The position numbers and the translations under genes were made by a program. Of a stretch of DNA of 64,000 nucleotides, positions 54,828 to 61,957 are shown piece by piece (position 1 is the stretch's first letter; the number at the start of each line of letters is the position of its first letter). Under the pieces are notes generated by a model. The model worked only from the letters and a program-made list of their open reading frames with translations, was not told the DNA's origin and did not search any database. The stretch comes from Oxalobacteraceae bacterium (GTDB lineage: Bacteria > Pseudomonadota > Gammaproteobacteria > Burkholderiales > Burkholderiaceae_D), in NCBI GenBank assembly GCA_027490725.1, contig JAIXXN010000008.1, forward strand, positions 1 to 64,000, written 5' to 3'.

Positions 54828-55873
54828 TGCTCAGCGCCTATCCTTACTGGTGGCTCGGCTTGCCGCTGTTGCTACTACCCTGGTGGTGGCACCGCCAGAA
54901 GCGCCAGCGGCTCGATGCCGAGTTACTGGCGACTGCCAAGTTTCTGCCAGCGGCCGCACCGGAACAATTACCCGTGTGGCAATGGCGTGACCGTTTGCTG
55001 CTGTTGCTACGCTGTCTGCTGCTGATCGTCCTGCTGGCGTGGCTGGCGGCCAGCATCTTCCCGTGGCGCGGTGATACCGTGCTGCTGGATCCGCAGGCCG
55101 ATCCCGTCTGGGCAGAACAGCAGATCGCCAGTGCCGGCATGCAGGACGCGACCCGCATCGCCCTGCCGGTGCAGCCGCTGCGCTGGCTGCGCGAGCATGA
55201 GCGCGAGTGGCAAGCGTCGGCCCGCCTGTTGATCGTGGCAGGCGCTCAGCAGCTTGCGATGCCGGCACACCAGCCAGCGTTTGCGCACAGCGTGGCAGTC
55301 CGGTTGCAAGCGCCGCCGGCGAATGCGGCAAGCTTGCCAGTGCCGGCGGCGCTGGAAGTGGTGCTGGCAGCAGCGCCGGAGCGCCTGGCGCGCTGGCAAG
55401 CCATGTTCGCAGCCTATGCCCGTGCCGGCGATGCGCAGCAACGCTACCGGCTGGTCGATACACCCGGTCCGGCCACGGCACTGATTATCTGGGATCAGGC
55501 CACCCCGCCTCCTGCGGCCTGGCGTGCACCGCACTGGTGGCTGGGGACGCAACAGCGCCTGCCGGGAAAAAGCTCGGCCATGACGCTGCATTTCAATGGC
55601 CTGACACTGGACTATGCCGACGCGCCGCAGGGACGCCTGTGGACCTCGGACGCTTTCCCGCCGCGCGATGCCGACGTCGCGCAGGCGCTCTATGAAAGCT
55701 GGCAGCAGTTGCAGCCAGCGCTCGCACAAGCCTACCCGATGCTGGCGCAGGACTTGCCGCGGCTGCAGGCGCGCGCGCCGAGCAGCGCAGCCAGTCCGGC
55801 CGCATGGCTGGCCTATGCTTTGCTGGCCTTGTTTGTACTTGAACGGATACTCAGTCATGCACGGCGAAACTGA
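54824..55873 (+). CDS. BatA-like membrane protein with a VWA-like region lacking MIDAS
   Basis: The 349-residue protein starts with the BatA N-terminal pattern: segment 1 (YWWLGLPLLLLPWWWHRQK), a Phe/Pro segment KFLPAA and segment 2 (LLLLLRCLLLIVLLAWLAA). A third segment is at the C-terminus (WLAYALLALFVLERIL). After segment 2, where BatA has DxSxS, it reads VLLDPQADP, so the metal-binding motif is absent. It probably forms the membrane partner of the MoxR/DUF58 proteins. AAGG precedes the ATG. It overlaps the DUF58 gene by 4 bases and the next gene by 17. Confidence 0.8.
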   Translation: MMLSAYPYWWLGLPLLLLPWWWHRQKRQRLDAELLATAKFLPAAAPEQLPVWQWRDRLLLLLRCLLLIVLLAWLAASIFPWRGDTVLLDPQADPVWAEQQIASAGMQDATRIALPVQPLRWLREHEREWQASARLLIVAGAQQLAMPAHQPAFAHSVAVRLQAPPANAASLPVPAALEVVLAAAPERLARWQAMFAAYARAGDAQQRYRLVDTPGPATALIIWDQATPPPAAWRAPHWWLGTQQRLPGKSSAMTLHFNGLTLDYADAPQGRLWTSDAFPPRDADVAQALYESWQQLQPALAQAYPMLAQDLPRLQARAPSSAASPAAWLAYALLALFVLERILSHARRN

Positions 55874-57926
55874 TTTGCTGCGTCAGCGTCTGCGCGCCGC
55901 AGTGCTGCGGCGCCGCGTGCCGGTCTGGCTCGGCGTGCTATTGCCACTGGTGGCTGGCCTGCTGCTGTGGCCCACTGCACGCCTCGGCATGCTAGGTGCG
56001 ATGGTGATCGCGGTGCTGTGGCTGTTATTCGACGCGCGGCGCTGGCAGCAGCGCGTTCGCAGTGAATGGGCGACATGGCTAAACGCAGCGGTTCCTGCAC
56101 TGGAGGATAGTAGCGAACTGCTGGCCATGGACGCGCTCACGCCGATCGCGCGCTTGCAGCAGCAACGTCTGCACGCCCGTCTGAACGCTGTGCTGGGTGC
56201 CGGACAATTCCATGCGATTGCCCGTGCCCGCGTGCCGCTAGCTGTCTTGCCACTGCTGCTGGTGCTAGTCACCTGCGTCGGCGCGGCCCTGTACCACGGC
56301 AGGCATAGCGCGGCAGTCGCCCGCACAGCGCTCGCGTCAGCGACCCAGCCGATTGCTGCGGGGGCGATCTATCTGCGTGTGCTGCCGCCAGCCTACACTG
56401 GCGTGGCGGCGTTTGATTCGGCAGCGCGCGATATCCAGATACCGCAGTATTCGCAGGTGCGCTGGTGTGTGAAGCAGCCCGCCGGCAGCGTCCCCGCCAT
56501 CGAACTGGGTGATGGAAGTGTGCTGACACTGGTGGACGGCTGCGTGCAGCGCCGCGTCGATGAGTCGCTGTTCTGGCGTAGCCGTGCTAGCAGACTTAGC
56601 AGCAGCGGCAGCAGCAGCGGAGAACCGCGCTACAACATTCGTGTGATCGCCGATCAGGCACCGGAAGTGACGATCACCGAACCGACCGAACTGATTCACC
56701 TGCTGGCGCGTGATGCGCGCAGTGTGCAGATTGCCGTCACGACGAAGGATGATTACGCCATCAGTCGCGCCAGCCTGCACATGACGCTGGCGCGCGGCAG
56801 CGGTGAAAATATCCGCTTCAGCGACCGCGAGGTGCCTTTGCCCCAGTCGGCTGATCCGCAGCAGCGGCACTGGAAAAAGCAGTGGTCGCTGGCCGAACTG
56901 GGCATGGAAGCGGGTGACGAGCTGTATTTCTTTGTCCGTGCGACCGACAATGCGACCGATCATCCGCATACCACCCAGTCGCCGACTTACACACTGCGCC
57001 TGCCGGCACCCGAGGCGGAGAGTCTGGATGCGACAGCCTTGCCTAGTCTGGCCAAACCGGAGAATCTGCGTAGCCAGCGCCAGATCATCATCGACACCGA
57101 ACAGCTGGTGGCGGATCTGCAGGCGCAACCCGGCATGCCGGCGGCGACCCTGCGTAACCGCAGTGAAGCCATCGCCACGGATCAGGCCAAACTGCGGCTG
57201 CGTTACGGTCAGTTTCTTGGCGAGGAATCGAATCTGTTTGGTGACGAAGCTGAGCACGAACATGAAGCTGGCCAGCACAGTCCAGCGGCTGGCGGCTTCG
57301 GACGCGAAAGTTCGATGCTCAAGGAATTCGGACACGCCCACGATCAGGAAGACAACGCCACCATCTTCGATCCGAAGACCAAAGCGATCCTCAAGCGCGC
57401 ACTGGCGGCCATGTGGGATGCGGAAAAGTCGCTCAGGGCGATTACGCCGAAACCGGCACTGCCGCCCGAATACAAAGCGCTGGAAGCGATCAAGGAATTA
57501 CAGGCAGCCGAGCGCATCTATCTGCACCGGACGGCATTTGTGCCACCAGCTTTGAAGGAAGAAAAACGGATGACGGGCGATATCGTCGGGGTACTCGGCT
57601 ACAAGCGTGCACAGGGAGCGGCCACCTCGACGGTGCCGGCCGAGGTGCGCGATCTGGTGCAGGCTTTGTCGCAGGATGGCGCGCTGCCCGCCCTGTGGAG
57701 CAAGTCGGCCCGCGAGGTGATTGCCCAGCGCATCGCCGATCCCGAGCAGAAGCTGGCAGCCCAGCGTGCCGTGCAGGATGTCGTTGATGGTTGTGTTGCC
57801 TGTCGCGGCGAACTGCGAGCATGGCTGCGCGGCACGCTCAGCGAGGCGCCGGTGCTGCTGCAGGCGCGTCCTGTCAGCGACAGTGCATTCCGCCGTGCGT
57901 GGCTGGGTAAGGAGCGTGCGCAATGA
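55857..57926 (+). CDS. Large membrane protein, DUF4175-like
   Basis: The 689-residue protein has two N-terminal membrane segments (about 21-40 and 42-58), a third at about 123-143, and a large extracytoplasmic part. That part holds an Ig-like stretch (RVIADQAPEVTITEPTELIH, then ISRASLHMTLARGSGENIRF), a helical region and a C-terminal CVAC pair. A short Ser-rich stretch lies near residue 245. Such proteins occur beside MoxR/DUF58/BatA clusters. The DUF4175 link is from general resemblance only. The ATG at 55857 is chosen. It overlaps the next gene by 4 bases. Confidence 0.7.
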   Translation: MHGETDLLRQRLRAAVLRRRVPVWLGVLLPLVAGLLLWPTARLGMLGAMVIAVLWLLFDARRWQQRVRSEWATWLNAAVPALEDSSELLAMDALTPIARLQQQRLHARLNAVLGAGQFHAIARARVPLAVLPLLLVLVTCVGAALYHGRHSAAVARTALASATQPIAAGAIYLRVLPPAYTGVAAFDSAARDIQIPQYSQVRWCVKQPAGSVPAIELGDGSVLTLVDGCVQRRVDESLFWRSRASRLSSSGSSSGEPRYNIRVIADQAPEVTITEPTELIHLLARDARSVQIAVTTKDDYAISRASLHMTLARGSGENIRFSDREVPLPQSADPQQRHWKKQWSLAELGMEAGDELYFFVRATDNATDHPHTTQSPTYTLRLPAPEAESLDATALPSLAKPENLRSQRQIIIDTEQLVADLQAQPGMPAATLRNRSEAIATDQAKLRLRYGQFLGEESNLFGDEAEHEHEAGQHSPAAGGFGRESSMLKEFGHAHDQEDNATIFDPKTKAILKRALAAMWDAEKSLRAITPKPALPPEYKALEAIKELQAAERIYLHRTAFVPPALKEEKRMTGDIVGVLGYKRAQGAATSTVPAEVRDLVQALSQDGALPALWSKSAREVIAQRIADPEQKLAAQRAVQDVVDGCVACRGELRAWLRGTLSEAPVLLQARPVSDSAFRRAWLGKERAQ

Positions 57927-59695
57927 ATCCGGCGCTGCTGTTAGCCCAGCTCACGCTGACCCAGTTACTGGTGCCGCTGGCGATACTGGGCGCGGGGATC
58001 ATCAGTGGCGTACTGTATCTGCGCACCCGTCAGCAGCTTAACGCGGCACTGGTGCTGCTGGCGGCAATCTCGCTGGCACTGCTGGTGGCGGGTCTGCGCT
58101 GGCCGTCCTTGCCAGCGCAGACCATCACGCTCGAGAGCGATGACGCTAGCGCTGCACAGCTAGAGCGCGTGGAATATGCCGCAGCCATCGAACTGCGTGG
58201 TGATGGGCTGCGCGATGCCGAGTGGCGGGATGTTCCAGCGCGGCCGGTGCGCGCAGCGCCACCGAAAGCGAGCTCCGCTCCCGAGTTGCTCTGGCTGGAT
58301 TTTCCGCGCAGCCTGACGCTGGGACGTCAGCTCACGCTGACAGTGCGGCGTGGCCAGGCGCACAGCGGCTGGCGCTTGCAACTGCTGGCAGAAAATCGTC
58401 AGGTGCTGGCCGATTCAGGTCTTGCCGTAGCAGCGACCGAGACGCAGCGCGTGCAATGGCTGCCGCCCGTAGCAGAAGCGCTGGTGTTACAGGCACGCCT
58501 GCTCGATAGCGCCGGCAAGGTGCTGGCGCAAGGTCCCTTGCCACTGCAGGTACGCGAGGCGATTCCCCTGCAGATACAAGGCCGCTTCGATGCACCATCA
58601 TTTGATGCGCGCGCGCTGAACCAGCTACTGACCGATGGTGGCGCCAGCGTCGACTGGGACGTCGCGCTAGGCAAAGCCGTCGCCCGCAGCGAGACAGCGC
58701 GCGTGGCGCTGAGCACGCCCAATCTGCTGGTGGTCGATGCCGCGTATGTGGAACACCTCGCGCCGCCCGCCCGCAGTGCTTTGCTGGCCTCCGTGCGGCA
58801 GGGCATGCCGTTGCTGGTGCTAGGCGGAAATGCGGCGGATGCAGCGTTATGGCAGCGCGAATTCGGCCTGCGTTTGCAGGCGCAATCAGCCACCACGGAA
58901 AAAGAAGAGATGCGTCAGTTTGCGCTGTCAGGTAGCACGCTGTCGCTGACGCCCGCGCCGCTGAACCCCGCTGTCACGGGCGGTGGCTGGAGTGTGCTGG
59001 CCAGCGATGACAGCCACCAACAGCGCCTGCCATGGCTGTGGCAGCGCGAACTGCAGCAGGGACGCATCATCTGGCTGGGTGTCTCGGACTGGCACCGTTA
59101 CGCGATCAGCGCACCGCAGGCGCTGACGGCGTGGTGGCAGAGTGCACTCGATGCGATCGCCTTACCGAGTCCCGTGAAAGTCAGCTGGCAGCTCGATGAT
59201 CCGATGCCGCTGCCCGGATTGCGCAGCGAGCTGTGTGCACAAGGCCTGCCTGCCGGGACGGCGATCCGTATTCGCCACAGCACTGCGGCTGACCAGCGTG
59301 GTGCCAGTGGTGTGATAGCGGAGCCGCGTTTGCAAAGCCGGCGTGAGCGCGCGGACGCGCTGTGCAGTGCGTTCTGGCCACAGCAAGCGGGCTGGCTGGC
59401 ATTGTCAATCGAAGGTGTGACCGGTGAACAGCCGCTGTATGTCTATGAGCGCAGCGACTGGCCAGCATGGCAGCGTGCCTTGCGCCGCGATGCCACGGCA
59501 CGTTATGCGGCGCGCGCCTTGCCGGATAGTGCGCAAGTGGCTGCAGGTATGGCGCAAGCAGGCAACGCGCCACCCGCTGCGTTGCTACCGGTAGCGCCGT
59601 TCGGCATGCTGTTCCTGATCTGCATGCTGGCGCTGTGGTGGCGCGAACAGCTCAGGCCTGCTGCCACTGCTGCACGTACACCGGCGCAGCCGTAG
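57923..59695 (+). CDS. Membrane protein with extracytoplasmic glutamine-amidotransferase-like domain
   Basis: The 590-residue protein has two N-terminal membrane segments (about 12-33 and 39-58), a beta-rich region, and a Rossmann-like domain (residues of about 250-420: NLLVVDAAYVEHL, then GMPLLVLGGNAAD). A final membrane segment is near residue 560 (FGMLFLICMLALWW). This layout is seen in proteins at the end of BatA/MoxR clusters. The Cys-His catalytic pair of active amidotransferases was not found. It ends the cluster, and its 3' end overlaps the convergent FMN-protein gene by 44 bases. Confidence 0.7.
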   Translation: MNPALLLAQLTLTQLLVPLAILGAGIISGVLYLRTRQQLNAALVLLAAISLALLVAGLRWPSLPAQTITLESDDASAAQLERVEYAAAIELRGDGLRDAEWRDVPARPVRAAPPKASSAPELLWLDFPRSLTLGRQLTLTVRRGQAHSGWRLQLLAENRQVLADSGLAVAATETQRVQWLPPVAEALVLQARLLDSAGKVLAQGPLPLQVREAIPLQIQGRFDAPSFDARALNQLLTDGGASVDWDVALGKAVARSETARVALSTPNLLVVDAAYVEHLAPPARSALLASVRQGMPLLVLGGNAADAALWQREFGLRLQAQSATTEKEEMRQFALSGSTLSLTPAPLNPAVTGGGWSVLASDDSHQQRLPWLWQRELQQGRIIWLGVSDWHRYAISAPQALTAWWQSALDAIALPSPVKVSWQLDDPMPLPGLRSELCAQGLPAGTAIRIRHSTAADQRGASGVIAEPRLQSRRERADALCSAFWPQQAGWLALSIEGVTGEQPLYVYERSDWPAWQRALRRDATARYAARALPDSAQVAAGMAQAGNAPPAALLPVAPFGMLFLICMLALWWREQLRPAATAARTPAQP

Positions 59696-60308
59696 TACAT
59701 TCCGCATCTCTCTGCGGCGCCAGTGGCACGCGCGCCAGCGGCAGCACGCCGGCCCATACCGGCTGCTGCATATCCTCTTCATCATCGACCGGGCCACCGC
59801 TGCGGACCTTGCAAGCTGCTTCGGCGAGGCTGAGGCGCAGGATGGTGGTGGCTGCATATTCCTTGTCCGAGCCGGGACGGACTTCGGCCTGTCGTCCGGG
59901 CGCCAGATGCTCCATGAAATTTTCCAGCGCACGATGGCGCTCGGCTTCATCGCGGACTACCTCAAAGCGGCCATACACCATGGCCGAGCGGTAGTTCATC
60001 GAATGATTGAACGCTGCACGCGCCAGCACCAGTCCATCGAGATGGGTAATTGTCACGCAGCACTCATCGCTGGTCAGGCGCTTGAGCATACGGCTGCCGT
60101 TCGAGCCGTGGATGTACAGATGATCGCCGTCACGCCAGCAGGCGGTGGGGATGCAGTGCGCGCTCTGTGCATCGGCAAAAGCGATGTGGCAGATATAGGC
60201 TTCATCGACGATAGCGTTCAGGGTGGCGCGATCGTAACGGGCGTTGGTGGGAATCCGGCGGATGCGGGTACGGTCGCTCGGTGCTGCGGCAGTTTCAGGG
60301 GTGTCCAT
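59652..60308 (-). CDS. Pyridoxamine 5'-phosphate oxidase-related FMN-binding protein
   Basis: The 218-residue protein is a split-barrel flavoprotein of the Pyridox_ox_2/nitroimidazole-reductase-like group. Visible blocks are CHIAFADAQSAHCIPTACWR, DHLYIHGSNGSRML and HSMNYRSAMVYGRF. Proteins of this group often sit divergently beside a MocR regulator, as here. A role in vitamin B6 or flavin-dependent detoxification is possible, but the substrate is unknown. The C-terminal coding end overlaps the convergent membrane-protein gene. Confidence 0.85.
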   Translation of the reverse strand: MDTPETAAAPSDRTRIRRIPTNARYDRATLNAIVDEAYICHIAFADAQSAHCIPTACWRDGDHLYIHGSNGSRMLKRLTSDECCVTITHLDGLVLARAAFNHSMNYRSAMVYGRFEVVRDEAERHRALENFMEHLAPGRQAEVRPGSDKEYAATTILRLSLAEAACKVRSGGPVDDEEDMQQPVWAGVLPLARVPLAPQRDAECTTAAPVYVQQWQQA

Positions 60309-60338
60309 AAGCTCCAGTCAGTTTGGTTGAAGTGCCAA

Positions 60339-60394
60339 TATAATGGAGTCATGGCTCCTTAAAAAGATCCAGAACATCAGAATTTTTTGGAGCC
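60339..60394. promoter_or_regulatory. MocR operator-like boxes and -10 element
   Basis: A perfect TATAAT lies at 60339-60344 (+ strand), but no good -35 accompanies it. Right after it, GGAGTCATGGCTCC (60345-60358) is a 14-bp palindrome with one mismatch pair. Another GGAGCC is at 60389-60394, inverted relative to the GGCTCC half. Repeated half-sites around a divergent promoter fit MocR binding. A minus-strand -10 (TATATT) overlaps the same bases. Confidence 0.5.
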
Positions 60395-60397
60395 AGA

Positions 60398-61930
60398 ATG
60401 GATTACTCCCTGTTATTCAATGCCTATGCGGCGCAACACGGCCAGCAGGGCTGGTCGCGTCAGCGGCTGCTGCACGCCTGTCTGCGCAGCGCGATCCGGC
60501 AAGGCACGCTGGCGGCAGGGACCGCGCTGGCGCCGAGCCGTGCGCTGGCCGAAGAACTCGGGGTGGCCCGGAATACCGTGCTGTACGCGTATGAGCAACT
60601 GGCCAGCGAAGGCTTTGTGCAGTGTGACCGGCGTGGCACGGTGGTGGCCGCGGTACCGCTGCAGGCCGCCCTAGCGCAGAGCGCAGTACCACTGGCGCAG
60701 GCCGGGCTGTCGCAGCGGATGTCAAACTTGCGCTGCTCGCAGCCTGCCGCAGCGCCCGGCGGTGTGCCACCGCCCGCCAGCCAGATGGGGGCTTTCGTGC
60801 CCGGGGTGCCGGCGCTCGATCAGTTTCCGCTGGCAGCCTGGCGCCGCCTGCTGGAGCGTGCCTGGCGCAGCCTGACACCGGCCCAGTTGAATTATGGCGA
60901 CCCGGCAGGCGAATCGCCACTGCGGGTCGCCATCGCCGACCATCTGCGCGCCGCTCGGGGCGTGGTGTGTGATGCGACGCAGGTGTTCATTACCGATGGC
61001 ACCCAGAGCAGTCTAGATCTGTGCCTGCGCGCGCTGGCCGATGTCGGTGACACCATCTGGATCGAGCATCCCGGTTATGCCGGTGCGCTGGCGGCGGCAC
61101 GTGGTGCCAGCCTGAATGTGACGGGCATCGAGGTGGATGAAGAGGGCATCGCGCCGCAGCCGGACGACTGGCTGCTACGCCCGCCGCGCCTGATCTACAC
61201 CACGCCTTCGCACCAGTATCCGCTGGGCAGTGTGCTCAGTCTGCGGCGCCGGGTGGCGCTGCTGGATGCCGCGCGGCGCGCCGCTGCGCTGATTATCGAA
61301 GACGATTACGACAGCGAGTTCCGGCACGACGGCGCGCCGCTGTCTGCCATGCAGGGACTGGCTGCCGATGCGCCGGTGGTCTATCTGGGCACCTTCAGTA
61401 AAACCATGTTCCCGTCTTTGCGGATCGGCTTTGTGGTAGTGCCGGTGGCGCTGGCGCCGGGCTTCGCGCAGATGCGCGCGCACGCCTCGGCGCGCGGACG
61501 GGTAGGGGAACAGCTGGCGCTGGCCGAGTTTCTGCACAGCGGACAGTTTGCGCGCCATGTGCGACGCATGCGGCGCCTGTACCGGCAGCGTCGTGATGCG
61601 CTGGTGATGGCGGTGCAGCGGCATCTGGGGGCGCGGGTGACGCTGCAGGGCATGTCGGCTGGCATGCATCTGGTGCTGTGCTTCAAGGACGAGAGCTGGC
61701 GTGATGAAGTGATCAGCCAGCAGTTGCTGGCGCACGGCATCGTGGCGGAAGCCTTAAGTGCCAAAGCCGTGCAGGGTGGTCTGGCATTACAGGGACTGGT
61801 GCTCGGCTATGCACAGGTGCCAGCCGAGCAGATGGATGAGCTGATTCGCCGCATGGCTGCGCTGCTACCGCCAGAAACGACGGCAACAGCGCGTACCAGC
61901 CGGCGCGCTCAGCGCAAAGTCAAAGCCTAG
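60398..61930 (+). CDS. MocR (GntR/aminotransferase) family transcriptional regulator
   Basis: The 510-residue protein has an N-terminal GntR winged helix (LHACLRSAIRQGTL, then SRALAEELGVARNTVLYAYE) and a C-terminal aminotransferase fold that binds PLP. The PLP lysine is in YLGTFSKTMFPSLRIGF, and the aspartate/tyrosine region is IIEDDYDSEFRHDG. It is similar to PdxR-type regulators and is divergent from an FMN-binding oxidase-like gene, which is probably its target. Boxes of GGAGCC lie in the 89-bp spacer. Confidence 0.93.
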   Translation: MDYSLLFNAYAAQHGQQGWSRQRLLHACLRSAIRQGTLAAGTALAPSRALAEELGVARNTVLYAYEQLASEGFVQCDRRGTVVAAVPLQAALAQSAVPLAQAGLSQRMSNLRCSQPAAAPGGVPPPASQMGAFVPGVPALDQFPLAAWRRLLERAWRSLTPAQLNYGDPAGESPLRVAIADHLRAARGVVCDATQVFITDGTQSSLDLCLRALADVGDTIWIEHPGYAGALAAARGASLNVTGIEVDEEGIAPQPDDWLLRPPRLIYTTPSHQYPLGSVLSLRRRVALLDAARRAAALIIEDDYDSEFRHDGAPLSAMQGLAADAPVVYLGTFSKTMFPSLRIGFVVVPVALAPGFAQMRAHASARGRVGEQLALAEFLHSGQFARHVRRMRRLYRQRRDALVMAVQRHLGARVTLQGMSAGMHLVLCFKDESWRDEVISQQLLAHGIVAEALSAKAVQGGLALQGLVLGYAQVPAEQMDELIRRMAALLPPETTATARTSRRAQRKVKA

Positions 61931-61957
61931 GCCCTGGCATTGACCGATGCGCGCCGC

